NCBI GenBank assembly: GCA_003254885.1
Contig: QANT01002638.1
Coordinates: forward strand, 1 to 54,896
Source: Purshia tridentata
Lineage: Eukaryota; Streptophyta; Magnoliopsida; Rosales; Rosaceae
Direction: 5' to 3'
Length of the DNA: 54,896 bases
The stretch's first letter is position 1, and the number at the start of each line of letters is the position of its first letter. This document shows, piece by piece, positions 25,201 to 36,640 of this stretch. Below the pieces are notes generated by a model, which did not search any database, was not told the DNA's origin, and was given only the letters and a program-made list of their open reading frames with translations. A program made the position numbers and the translations under genes.

Positions 25201-27248
25201 ATTCATCTGCCTCATATTTCTTATATATATGGCATGGCCTAAAATATGTGTAATCCTTGTCAAAAAAAAGAGGCTCGTTGTGCTTTCTTTTTCCTTTGCA
25301 CCATTGCAAATATCCAAAGCAATTGATTTTTTTCTTTTTCTTTTTCACCTTAAAAGCTTAAAGAGATCATGGACTGCATGAAATTTAATATCATGAACAA
25401 TTAGCCATGAGCAAAAGAGTTTTATCTTTTGCCAGTGGCCCAAAAGTATAGCTAGGGATCGATACATAAAGGATCAACCAAATTGAAATGCAAAAGCATG
25501 TAAGTAGGAAGCTTAAAGTCAGTGGTGCTAAGTGCTTATTTGTCAAACAAGTGTAAGTCAGAATTATAGAAGGAAAATAGAAGATAGGATGCAATATAAG
25601 GGGCATGAGGGAGCAACATGCTGCATTAATGTGAGATTACTGTTACATAGTTATAGTTACAGTGATTAACCTAATAATTCTTGTAAGACATTGAGAATTA
25701 GCGAGCTAGGACTATATTTCTTGACCATATATCCTGTCTGGTCAAACGGACCATATATCCTGGACTTGGACGTTGAAGTTGAACAACTTCTAGATGAGTA
25801 GATGGTGTGAGCTTGCGAGGAGATGAGAGGCTAAGAATTGGAGAGTTTGATTTCTGATAGCTAGACAAAGGGTATGTCTAAAGTTAAGATTTGTTTTATA
25901 GTGGTTTTTTGTATATGTTCAAATTGTTGTCTTGTTTTGTGTGATAGTGCACCTACTTCAAGGCTTGAAGGAAACATTCAATTGTCGATGCTGAAAGCTA
26001 AGCACAGAATATGTATGAGACACTTATATGACACTGGTAGGAAAAATTCAAGAGAAAAATGCTGTAAACTGCACTGTTGGGGAAGCATATGAGGTGGTGA
26101 TGATGAATCAATCGAGAGTCAGCACAAAACGAAAAACCTTTATTCAATTTTCCATACATCTCCTTTGCTATCTTGTACATTGAAGACACAGACAGTGATT
26201 TGTTTGGTATTGTAAGTTACAGCTTCTAGGCATATTCACCAACTTCATATACAGATTTGATATAAATAAACTCTTTTTCTTAATATATATCGGTTCTGTA
26301 CTAAGAACAAAGAGTTAATTAAATATACCAATATACCTGAAAAGTTATGACACAGAAATTCAATCTAACAATTATTAATTTGCTATATATTATAGATACC
26401 CTTGGACAGAGGATGGTCAGTAGCCACCCATATGTAGTACTTAATATACAAGTAGTACAACAACATTTGACAATGGGTATATTGTCAACATCACAATGAA
26501 CTCCCAAGTATCATTTATATGGTAGACATAAACAAGAGACAGGAATATTATATATACTAGAACATGTGTATTCACTAAAAACTAATTTTCAGGTAAGTTG
26601 TCACTTCAAAGGCAGCTACTTTGAGAAAATTTGCATATTTAAAGAGGTTACTTGAAATGTGAAGTTGAATTGAATAAGGAAAAGCGACTTGAGGCTTGTA
26701 ATTAGTTATGCAGTCGCTCCTAAACAAGCTGCTATGGCATCATCTGTCTACCTTCTCCTCACCAACCACCATTGTTTTCTCCTCCTCCTCCTCCTCCCAC
26801 CCCACAATTTCATATTGGGTCAGCACACATTTCACAGACACTAAAAATTTAAACATATACACATAAAGGGTTAATAAATGTCCACTCAATTGCATGCCGA
26901 ACAAATCACCAACTAAATACAGCAATTATAATTAAACAATTCATTTTTCAATAATTTGATTTATAGATTACTCATTAAGAGAGCGAGACCGTATTTGGTT
27001 CAAATATTCTAAACAACAATAAAAAACAAGAGTGATTGTGAGGTCACCCTCAGTTTCTTCACCTTACATTGCTTCAATGTTCTGCTTGCTTAGTCAGTCA
27101 AACACATTCTTTAAATCAAACCCCTTTGCAATATTCTCATCAGAATTACTTGAAACAAATATTAAAAAGAGAAAACAGAGAGGGAGAGAAAGAGAGACTC
27201 ATCACCTTCTTGCATAACTCTCTGTCTCTCTGTGATCTGAATCCAAAG
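22229..27248. other. Intergenic region upstream of the LRR-RLK and IRX15-type genes
   Basis: About 5 kb separates the divergent starts of the receptor-like kinase (-) and the IRX15-type gene (+). The first 150 bp beyond 22228 form the kinase leader. The rest is AT-rich, with short ORFs that look random. I see no transposon ends, tRNA or conserved domain. The last 200 bp (from about 27050) are A-rich and GA-rich and probably form the IRX15-type 5' leader. An upstream ATG at 27077 would open a 46-codon ORF ending at 27217 if transcription starts before it. Confidence 0.55.
26761..26914 (+). promoter_or_regulatory. Candidate MYB46/83-type SMRE motifs upstream of the IRX15-type gene
   Basis: ACCAACC at 26761-26767 and ACCAACT at 26908-26914 match the secondary-wall MYB-responsive consensus ACC(A/T)A(A/C)(C/T). 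They lie about 490 and 340 bp before the ATG. The consensus is short and matches about once per kilobase by chance, so these are suggestive only. Confidence 0.3.
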
Positions 27249-28226
27249 ATGAAGAACAACAACAGCAACACAAAGCTGATTCTTCTCCACCCCTACATCC
27301 AAAAACAAGGAACCTCCAACCGCCTTTGGCTTCTAGCCTTCATGTCATTATTCACACTCGCTTTCCTTGTCACACTGATTTACACAAGCGGGTTATACTC
27401 AAAAAACTCCACCACCACCACTACCACCACCACTGTGGCCGCCGCCACAGTAACTGTCACTACCACCAACTCCCAGCTGCCCACCACCGTGATCAACACG
27501 CTCCTCCACTACGCGGCCAAATCCAACGACACGTTCAAAATGTCGTACGCCGAAATCAAGCCCATCTCGGACGTGCTCCGAAAATGCTCCTCCCCCTGCA
27601 ACCTCCTGGTTTTCGGGCTGACCCACGAGACCCTTTTGTGGAAAGCCCTCAACCACAACGGCCGGACGGTGTTCATCGACGAGAACCGCTACTACGCGGC
27701 CTACATCGAAGAAAAACACCCCGAAATCGACGCCTACGATGTGCAGTACACCACAAAATATAGCGAAATGCACGAGCTCATAGCCACAGCCAAAGAGCAA
27801 ATCCGAAACGAGTGCCGGCCGGTTCAGAATCTCTTGTTCTCGGAATGCAAGCTGGGAATCAACGACCTGCCCAACCACGTTTACGAGGTAGATTGGGACG
27901 TGATTCTTATTGACGGGCCTAGAGGGGACTGGCCCGACGCGCCGGGTCGGATTTCGCCCATATTTACTTCTGGGGTGCTGGCGAGGAGCAAAAAAGGCGG
28001 GAATGGGAAAACCCATGTGTTCGTTCATGATTTTCGGAGAGAGGTGGAGAAGGTTTGTGGGGATGAATTTCTGTGCAGGGAGAATTTGGTGGAGGTGAGT
28101 GAGATGCTTGGCCACTATGTCGTTGAGAAAATGGATGAGAATACCTTCCACTTCTGTCGCAACTCTACTACTTCATCGTCACCAATTTCTTCTTCTTCTT
28201 CTTCTTCTTCTTCGTCTTCTTCTTAG
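27249..28226 (+). CDS. IRX15: IRX15/IRX15-L-type DUF579 protein (xylan deposition)
   Basis: An intronless gene for a 325-aa Golgi type II membrane protein of the DUF579 (polysaccharide biosynthesis) family. Arabidopsis IRX15 and IRX15-L are needed for normal glucuronoxylan chain length and deposition in secondary walls; related GXM proteins methylate glucuronic acid. The start HPYIQKQ (14-20) is characteristic of the IRX15 branch. A transmembrane anchor spans about 26-46, followed by a Thr/Ala-rich stem (53-75) and the DUF579 domain over about 85-305. Within it are [14 protein letters not shown] (118-131), FIDENRYY (142-149) and [14 protein letters not shown] (211-224), which resemble a SAM-methyltransferase fold. 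No enzyme activity has been assigned to IRX15 itself to my knowledge. The first in-frame ATG is at 27249; upstream in-frame codons lack ATG and conservation. The C-terminus is a run of 12 Ser (314-325) from a TCT microsatellite. Coding GC is much higher than in the flanks. Confidence 0.93.
   Translation: MKNNNSNTKLILLHPYIQKQGTSNRLWLLAFMSLFTLAFLVTLIYTSGLYSKNSTTTTTTTTVAAATVTVTTTNSQLPTTVINTLLHYAAKSNDTFKMSYAEIKPISDVLRKCSSPCNLLVFGLTHETLLWKALNHNGRTVFIDENRYYAAYIEEKHPEIDAYDVQYTTKYSEMHELIATAKEQIRNECRPVQNLLFSECKLGINDLPNHVYEVDWDVILIDGPRGDWPDAPGRISPIFTSGVLARSKKGGNGKTHVFVHDFRREVEKVCGDEFLCRENLVEVSEMLGHYVVEKMDENTFHFCRNSTTSSSPISSSSSSSSSSSS
28188..28223 (+). repeat. Coding TCT microsatellite (poly-Ser tail of the IRX15-type protein)
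   Basis: Twelve consecutive serine codons (eight TCT, one TCG, three TCT) end the protein directly before TAG at 28224. A tri-nucleotide repeat at the stop can change length without shifting frame, so this tail is probably polymorphic between alleles. Confidence 0.9.
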
Positions 28227-29930
28227 CCATTCTGGCCATCCATCAATTCATAGTAATAATCATCATCACTATAATCAAAGATTCGTCCATCACATTGTGT
28301 TATTGGGTATGGCATAAACAGGTCAAAGGTGGGTGTAATGTGTATATTTATCGTCATACTGCATTTTAGAACTTCTTCTTCTTCTTTTTTGTTTTATTTT
28401 TCGTAGATGGGATGTAAAAATAATTCATTTTTTGGCAATTACTGCAAAATTGCAAGCTGAAATTCCATTTCAACGACACGAGTGTATACATTTATGTAAA
28501 AAAAAAAAAAAAAAAAAAAACACTNAAAAAAAAAAAAGATAAACACTTCCGTGCAAATTTTTCTCCAATTCGCAAGCAACATTGGTGTCGATATTTAGAT
28601 AAAGGAAAGATGAATTCGGTTCTGAGAATCCATAGCGGACTGGATAAGAGGATCGAATTGGATATAAAAATATTCCAATCCATTGTTTGTTCCAAACACA
28701 AGGAACGAAGGTTTAGTTAAAAGCTCCAACTACTCGAGATTATAATCCTAACAACTTGGGTTTTTTTTTTTGTTTTGTTTTTCCTTTTCTATTCCTTATT
28801 CTCTCCTTATAGGTTGCTCCAAATCCAATCTAAACTAATCGGTCCAATTCAAATTTGATTAGTTTTGATGATTTCGGGAGCCTAGATAGGATTTTTAATT
28901 AAAAGTTTGTGTGCGTTAAGAAAGTATTGTATTTATGTATGATTATCGTGGTCTCACTTCACCATCTAAAAAATAAAATATGTTGCAATGTATTTTGTAT
29001 AAACTTATGTTAAAAATAAGGGTGTTTTGATATTTTTAAGTCTATTTTCTATTGTTAGAAAGCAGGTAAAGTATTAAAATTCTTTTGTTTATGACAATAG
29101 CTAGAAACTAGAAAAGACAAAAAAAAAACCTTTATTTTTAGTAGAAATTTTGATGGGATGAGCTATAAGTGCACATTGCAACAAATTTTTAATTTATGTG
29201 ATAATTTGATAATTTTTTTAAGCGGTAAAGTAAGATTGCCCTCAAAATTCAAGTGAGTAAAATGTAAAAAAACCTATACATATCTATATATGGTAAATGT
29301 TAGTCCAATAATATATCAGATCCACTCCTCCTTGATGCTTCCAAATTGAGGGTAAATATAGTGGGGAAAAAATAATGGAAAGGTTAGAGAAAGAGAGTGG
29401 CGGAGTCTAATTATGGTTAAGAGGTATTTGACAGTAAGTGGACAAAAATTAATGTCCTTAAAATTTAACAAATAGTTCTCGAAATTTTTATTTTTTGAAG
29501 GTTTCAAAATATTATTGAATTAAAATTGTCAAAATTTTGTTTAAAATTTTAATTATTTTACTCTAAATTTTTAACAAAATATAAATCGAAATTTAATTCT
29601 ATAAATACCTCACCAAAGTATTATTCATTGGGAACCAAAAACGTAACAAAGACCAAACAACAATGAAACCCGCACGCCAGACAAAAACAAAAACGATTCC
29701 GAAGGCAAACCAAGACAAAACACGACAGATCATCACAAGTCCTCACCGAGTCACCCCACTGTATCTATGTCCTCTTAACTGTTCGATAATTAACTCCCAA
29801 CATTAAAAACCGCTGTTAAATATAGCAATCCTTCAACAGTTGCTCACCAGTCGGCTTGTGTAGAAAGTTCAAGTACTGGAACTGCAGGGCTGTGATAGAA
29901 AAGAGAGAGTACCAGTCTACCATCAACGCC
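28227..29930. other. Intergenic region between the IRX15-type gene and the dioxygenase gene
   Basis: The first 250 bp are probably the IRX15-type 3' UTR. A run of A (28498-28520), CACT, an N at 28525 and another A run to 28537 mark an unresolved assembly position. The rest is AT-rich without a recognisable element. From about 29630 the sequence becomes less AT-rich and probably contains the promoter and leader of the dioxygenase gene. Confidence 0.5.
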
Positions 29931-32900
29931 ATGGCCACAGACTTCAAGTCCATACCCATAATCGGTAAAAACCAACTCATCCACCTCCCCCACTTTCAGC
30001 TCACAAGGTATCCAAAAGCCAAAGATGGCAATTTTTTATTGTCTTGTATTTGCTTTAACTTGTATCCTAGTGCACAGATATCAGTCCTCTTCTGGCCAAG
30101 TGCGATGATCCCAAAATGAGTCAAGACCCAGGTGTTTCTCAAGTTGTCAAGCAATTAGATCAAGCTTGTAAAGAAGCAGGCTTCTTCTATGTGGTACTTG
30201 AATTCTTTTACTAATTGAGACCATGAAAGGTTTGGCCTTTTCTGTTCCATAATTTTTTAATGTTATGATGTTTTGTACTTGACCAGAAAGGCCATGGTAT
30301 TCCTGAGAGTCTAATGAAAGAAGTCAAGAATCTGACTCGCAAATTTTTTGAGCTTCCATATGATGAAAAAACCAAGATAAAGATGACTGCTGATAAAGGA
30401 TACAGGTTTACTGAAATGGCTTCCTATATATGCAATTTGTAAATGAGGATCAATTTCATGATTTATGGCTGGCATCTGAATGCTCTATAGTAACATCAGG
30501 CTAAATTCTGCTTGCAGAGGATATCAGACAATTGGGGAAAATATAACCAAAGGTGTACCAGACATGCATGAAGCTATTGATGTAGGTCGATCTTGTTAGT
30601 TTCTTCATATTTTATAGTTGTTTCTGTAGCCATTAAGTGTTATATATGCAAGCTGTTTTCTCTTTGATATATGGGAATGTATCCTGCTCTTTTTTTTTAA
30701 CATTGGTGTACAGTTTTATGCTATTCAATTGCAATTGAAGCTCAAAAAAATCATAATATCTTCGCCATGTTGGTCTTCAGGCTTTCTGGATTAAAGTCAA
30801 TCTAGCACAGTACGCCTTGTGATCAATCTTGCATTACTTAAAGGATGCAATTTTCTACATGTTTATATGACAGTCAGACATCATGTACTCTTGTTTTGCA
30901 CATAGTGGATTAGCGTAAACTCTCATTTTAGTTTAGTACTTAATATATTGATTATGCTCTTCTTAAATTTCTTCTTACTGTTAATATCGTTTTCATTTTG
31001 TTTCACCTGTAACAGTGCTATAAAGAAGTGACACCAGGGATGTATGGAGATCTTGGAAAAGCTATGGAAGGATGTAACCAATGGTATGCAAAAACTAAGG
31101 CTTTCCCTCCTAAATCTTCTTTTACAGATTTTTCTTAAAAAAATTATATATACGTATATATTTTTATAATTAATGTATGTACATCATAAAATATTAAGAT
31201 TAAACAAATTTTAAATTTCAGAATTAAAAGTAATAAATGCCTAAATTTATGAATGCTTAATTAATTTCTATTATTTACCATAAGGGGTAAAATAGACATA
31301 CAAAATTACGAAATTGGCCTAAATCGAAAATCAAAAACCCTTGGTTAAATGTAATAGTTATTCTATTTATTGGGCTTAAATCTAAAGAGCTCTTTATGTT
31401 TTGATTCAAATCCTTGGTATTGAAAACAGTTAATTAATGTGAATGTTTTGGACATCATGTGTATATAAAGTCAGTCTCTAAACTTCAGTTCCATACAGTA
31501 AAAAATAGATAATATCTAAGCATTAAATTGTGACTATCATATCTAAGCAGCTGTTGGTTTCATTCTCAAATTAGTGCTGAGTCTAAGGGTTCCACATTTG
31601 TTCTCCTTGTGAGCTTTTTGTAGACTCAATGATGGATTGCTTCCATAATGGTACTGGATTTGATTGTTATGTCCTATATATGATCTTTTATGCAGGCCAA
31701 TTAGTCCCCCAAACTTCAAGCTACTGATGGAGGAGTATATCAGCCTCTGCACAGGCATGTTTTTTTTCCCTTTTCTATCCTTTTAATATTCTTCTGCCTA
31801 CAACTTTTTGTTTCTCATTGCTTTCAGAACTTTCAAGAAATATCATGCGTGGAATTGCTTTGGCATTGGGGGGGTCACCATATGAATTTGAAGGTGAAAG
31901 AGCTGGAGATGCATTTTGGGTGATGCGTCTCATTGGTTACCCTGGTGCATGCTCTAAAAATGGCTGTAACATTCCAAAAAATGACATTGGATGGTAATGC
32001 AACAATGCTGTTTTTGATGTTTGCACTTTTCACCCTTTATATTTAGGTCATATTTAAGTAATGTCCTTTCCTTCTTTTCTTTTTTTCCCTTTTCCCCATA
32101 TGTCTCCTTTTGTTCGTTCATGCCGATCAAACAATTCCAGTGGCGCTCACACTGATTATGGTAAATTTTCTTCACCTTTAGATTATGAAAAAGCCTAGAG
32201 GCTAAAAACCCAATAAATCCCAGTCATCTAATGTTGTTGCATAACAGGCTTGGTGACATTGGTTAATCAGGATGACGATGTAACTGCACTTCAGGTAAAA
32301 TAGTATCTATGAGAATCTGCTGATAGTTGAGGGTACAACCCAACTGGTTTTTACTCTCTATTTGATTTATGCATGACTAGACTGCGATTAAAGACCAAGT
32401 GAACTATGTGATCTTTGTTTAAAGCTTTTCCATCAAGAAGAAAAAGAAGTTCCATTTCTATCTGTATGGTGCTTGTTTGTTGCTCTACTTTGTACAACAG
32501 TTGAATTGAATGACTTGTTGAAGGTGAGAAACCTATCGGGTGAGTGGATATCAGCTCCTCCTGTTCCTGGAACATTCGTCTGCAACATCGGAGACATGCT
32601 AAAGGTAATATTAATCTCTGCAATTAAATGTTCCTAATATATAACTTAAAAAAATTTTGTAGACCAAATAGAAGTAGTGAATAATAGGCGGACAATATCT
32701 GTAATTTCTTCTAATATTAATCTCTGCAATTAATTGTTCCTAATATCTGTACCAACTCCCTGATTTACTAAGTAAGTCATTCTCATCTGTGAAACAACTG
32801 CAGATTTACTCAAATGGTTTTTATGAGTCAACTTTGCATCGAGTTATCAACAACAACCCGAAATATCGTGTCTGTGTAGCATATTTCTATGAGGTATGAA

Positions 32901-33177
32901 ATTAGCCTGTTTATTTATATACATGCATTGTTCTTCTTCCTTCTTTGTATGGTCCTCTACACATATTCTTTCAATCTTTGTTTCTTTCCTTACTATTCTT
33001 ATTTGAGTGGTGCTAAGCCCCCTTCACATGCTTTTGTTGCATGAACAGACAAATTTTGATGCAGCAGTGGAGCCTTTGGATATTTGCAAACAGAGGACCG
33101 GTGGAGCTAAGAAATTTGAAAGAGCTGTTTATGGAGAGCATTTGGTTAGCAAGGTCCAAACAAATTTCGTGTACTAG
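29931..33177 (+). CDS. 2-oxoglutarate/Fe(II)-dependent dioxygenase (At3g50210 type), 12 exons
   Basis: A soluble 330-aa member of the plant 2OGD superfamily, closest by memory to At3g50210, whose substrate is not established to my knowledge. Exons: 29931-29964, 30078-30193, 30287-30405, 30518-30581, 31016-31083, 31696-31754, 31828-31993, 32141-32160, 32248-32294, 32524-32604, 32804-32893, 33049-33177. The frame is kept throughout. An N-terminal DIOX_N region (IPIIDISPL at 8-16; GFFYVKGHGIPE) precedes the double-stranded beta-helix. Metal ligands are H212 and D214 (HTD) and H270 (STLHRVIN). R280 of YRVCVAYF takes the place of the RxS arginine, so the usual Ser is Cys. Intron 6 begins with GC, not GT, and exon 8 is only 20 nt. 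It lies in tandem 1.7 kb after the IRX15-type gene and converges on the dihydrouridine synthase gene. The fold is certain; the reaction is not. Confidence 0.9.
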
Positions 33178-33938
33178 TTAAATTGAAATTAACTCAGATT
33201 GGATTGTACTGAGTTAATGAAACTAGATTTTTAACAAAAAATAAAAAATTTGATGGCGACGCCACCCCCATAGATTGGGCTTTGTACCTGAAGGTATTGA
33301 ATTTTTTGAACTAAAACTAAAAATACTTAATTGGGTTATTCTGAAGTGTGAAGTTGACCAAGTCCTCAATATAGTAGCCTGATTAACAACTTTATTCATA
33401 AAGCCAACCAATGGGGATTAAAACATTAGGTGAAACATCTATAGTGAGGTAAGGGTTTGATGCGAAAAACTTTCATGGAACGGATGCATATATTTTGTGC
33501 TTATTTCTCATCAAATGAGTTGCATACAATGGGCTTATACACTCGTTCTATAAACGTTTTTTCAAGTTCATTCATAAACTACATAGAAGATAATAAATAA
33601 AAGCATTAGTAAAAGTGAAAATGGTACAGATTACAACAATCTTTTACAAAGTATTCCACCCATTCAGTCAAAATAGAGATCAGTCATTACTCGGGCAAAG
33701 AATCAATACCTCTGTCCCACAATGGGATATTAAATCATCAGCACAAAATAATGTAGTATAACAGGGGAGTGCATCTTCCTCTGCTCATATATCAGTTGAG
33801 TTAGACAAGCCACAAAAACCTGACATTAGAACAGTTGTAAACCTTTTAATCAAAGAAAATGGTGATAAAAACCTAACGGAAAACCTGATTCTTGATTCTG
33901 ACTTTGCCAAGATTCCTATATCTGTCACAGCAACTCAT
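33178..33938. other. Convergent 3' ends of the dioxygenase and dihydrouridine synthase genes
   Basis: This 761-bp stretch lies between the two stop codons and probably consists of two 3' UTRs. It contains AATAAA for the + strand gene but no other feature I can support. The short minus-strand ORF near 33223-33411 has no recognisable domain. Confidence 0.55.
33240..33245 (+). terminator. Candidate polyadenylation signal of the dioxygenase gene
   Basis: AATAAA lies 63 nt after the stop codon in an A-rich context, a common distance and composition for a plant near-upstream element. No other AATAAA is as close. Confidence 0.4.
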
Positions 33939-35620
33939 TCAACTGGTAGCCAACCCATTCATTGAAATACTTGCAGCATTTGTATCTTTTAGATAAAGAG
34001 GAGTTCCTTCCCCCAGCTCTCTAAGCCGATCCACCATGTCGTAAAGAAATTCAAAAGTGAGTCTGGATTGTGCATTGAGATCTTCTCTTATATGTGGATG
34101 AATTCTGAACCAGTTTCCCAACATCTTGTGCACATGAGCACGGATCATTCGCCAAGGCACAGGGTATTGTTCACAAAGCTTCAAATACTCCACCAAAAGA
34201 TCTGCCTGGTCCAGTTTCACATCTTTCTTGCTTTCTTCAGTCCCCGCTACCCATTCAGCAGTTCGGAACCCAGCAAAAAGAGCTGGATTCTCAAGAAGAG
34301 ACTCAGCAGAAAGTACCCCATCAGCACCAGTCACTTCCAAACAGTTGAGAGCATCATCTATGTGCCTGATGTTCCCATTGGCAAGGACAGGGATTCTGAG
34401 GGAATTCTTGACAGCCCTGATGGCATCCCAGTTGGCCCGGACTTTCTTCTGGTCTTTCTCATCTCTTGTTCGGCCGTGGACTGCTAACAGAGAGCAACCA
34501 GCATCCTCTAGCATCCTAGCATACTTGATTGTATCATTCAAATCTGGGAATATCCGGATTTTGCATGACACAGGGACATTAAGGTTGAGAACCAATTTTT
34601 CTACTAGAGATTTTATAAGAGGAAGGTTATCCATCAGAAAGGCTCCATAATACCCCCGCCTAGCAATGCGCTGAGGACACCTGCACCAAAATTCACACTT
34701 AGTTTCCATTTTAGGCTTTCCATCCAGAACTGCAATATCAAACCAAGGATATTCAAGAATTTGAAGTAGTTGTTAGTGGGTAGTGTTCACTTGCCAATTT
34801 GGCACGCAATGTTGCCACACTACTAGGAATCCACTTTATCAATTTTCTGACGAAAGAACAATTCCCACTTGTTAGTTACTGCCAAAATTTATAGCAAAAG
34901 ACTCCAACTAATTATTTCTTTTAAGTGACCTGGAATTGGATATGCCATTTTAACAAAGATGCAAATATCACACAAGTAACAAAACAAAGTATTACCCCAA
35001 ATTAATGTCAACATAATCACAATAAGGTTCCACTCTCTTTGCAGCCTCCAATAAAATTTCAGGATCATTAGCACAAAATTGAACAAATAATGGACGGTCC
35101 TCCTGCAATACTCTCAAAATTAATCTACCAACTAATAAATTATTTTCAAAAGAAAATAAATATTTCAAGATTAATCATCAAATGTTACCTTGCAAGTGCT
35201 AAATTCTTGGTTTCGATACTTCTCATTTTCCGTGAAAATGCGAGAGTGTAACATGGGCGTGTAGGCAGCATCAGCACCATACTTACGGCAAAGCATCCGA
35301 AATGGGAGCTCCGAGTTGTCCACCATTGGGGCCACAATGAGTTTGGGCTTGCCCAGTTTTGACCAATGAGCCCATGCGTGCACAATATGTGACTCACCAC
35401 TCAAGCACCGACTCGGTGATGTATCAACCAACGTCTGTTGCTGTTGTTGTTGCTCTTCTTGGTGTTGGTTTGAGCAGAGGACATCATCAAGGTCTTGTGG
35501 TGAATCAGAATGTAGGGTTTGGGCTTGCGCTACGGTAAGATGTGAGGCCATGTGAGATTTGGGTGTGAGGGGAAGGATCTTAGGAGACAATAGGGTTAGA
35601 TTGGGAATTTTGAATTTCAT
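33939..35620 (-). CDS. tRNA-dihydrouridine synthase (Dus family, At5g67220 type)
   Basis: A flavoenzyme that reduces uridine to dihydrouridine in the tRNA D-loop using NADPH and FMN. Exons 35620-35189, 35102-34996 and 34680-33939 join through GT-AG introns to give 426 aa. The TIM-barrel domain starts with [15 protein letters not shown] (about 93-107). VDINLGCPQ, formed across the exon 2/3 junction, supplies the catalytic cysteine. IRIFPD and VHGRTRDEK (FMN and RNA contacts in the family) follow, then [14 protein letters not shown] and [18 protein letters not shown] near the phosphate-binding end. The N-terminal 85 residues are poorly conserved, with a Gln run (QQQQQQ) and a second Met at 24, so targeting and the exact start are less certain. 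By domain layout it is the eukaryotic Dus1-like type. Length is close to Arabidopsis At5g67220 from memory. Confidence 0.93.
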
Positions 35621-36512
35621 TAGCCGACGATGGGAATGGTGAAGAAACCCATTGCCGCCTTTGACTTGTAGGTGGGATGCAGAAGGACAGTATAGTACTT
35701 GTTTGGTATATTGGACTGAACAATGCTATTTCCACTGGACTATCTATTCGTTTGTAAGGAAGTGCCCAACACCCTGGGTAGCCTGCCTATGTCCACTGCT
35801 GCTAGCTCCTCGAACAAAAAAAATAGCATGAAGGGTTACAATCATCAAAAGATCATAGGTGTCAAGCAGCATCAAACGTTTATGCATTTGTGAGACTGCC
35901 ATCCTTGACAGAAATAAGGTAGAAAATTTTCATTCCCAACCTTGACGACCATTTAGCTAAGCACAAAACAAAACATCTCAAATATATTTGGACTAAATTA
36001 GCACATTTCCAAGTGCAATTTGGAAAAACATACTTCTGCATTTCACAACAAGTATCATCACCAGAAATGCAGGCAATCAATAACATCTAACACACCAGTT
36101 TTCTGAGTCCTATTATATGCTGTAACATGCATAACCACCACTCGCATTATCCCGTATTACAAAGAGATAAAAGCAATCCAACTTCAGAGTTAAGTCTTAG
36201 CTTTTCCTAGAAACACAATACTAAACTAGTCTTTAGCAACACCCACATGGCATACAAAGAACAAAAAAATGGATTAGCTCATTTCTCTCATACTAAATAT
36301 ACCTCAATGCCTTATTGCCAAAAAAATAAAATAAAAATCCAAAGAAAACTTCCAGCATGCATAAACCGAACAAAAAGTTCATTAAAAATTCAGAACCAAT
36401 AGGCATGCCTAAAGAGTAAATAAAGATTCGAACGGCACCAAAAAAGAAACTGAAATCAAACAGAAAGCAACATGTAAACAAGAAAATGAAGAAAATTAAC
36501 AGGGAAAAATAC

Positions 36513-36640
36513 CTGCTCAACCTCAATACTGGCTCCAAAGAGAGAATAAGATGCACAAAGAAGGAGGCAGAGAGCCGGGGGGTTTTATTCGCTAGGTTTT
36601 GTGCGAGTTACGAAGTTACACAGGACCATGTAGAGAGGAG
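36513..36640 (-). other. Candidate non-coding leader exon (possibly of the dihydrouridine synthase gene)
   Basis: On the minus strand this block is pyrimidine-rich and much less AT-rich than its surroundings, as in 5' leaders of housekeeping genes. It ends in a good donor, GAGCAG followed by GTATTT (exon end 36513). Upstream, at 36707-36712, is a site II element (TGGGCT on the minus strand). Acceptor-like sites occur just before the synthase ATG at 35620, so a leader intron of about 0.8 kb is plausible. An unrelated non-coding transcript is the alternative. Confidence 0.35.

Noticed and set aside
27069..27248. N-terminal extension of the IRX15-type protein
   Set aside because: The open frame begins with TTG, not ATG, and the family's conserved N-terminus starts at the 27249 ATG.
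27399..28151. 250-codon ORF antisense to the IRX15-type gene
   Set aside because: A shadow of a GC-rich coding frame; the sense frame carries the DUF579 motifs.
34068..34650. Plus-strand ORFs antisense to dihydrouridine synthase exon 3
   Set aside because: They lie wholly inside a well-supported exon and have no homology that I recognise.
35881..36120. Possible C/D-box snoRNA upstream of the dihydrouridine synthase gene
   Set aside because: A GTGATGA box C-like word occurs on the minus strand, but no CTGA box D with terminal pairing lies at a suitable distance.
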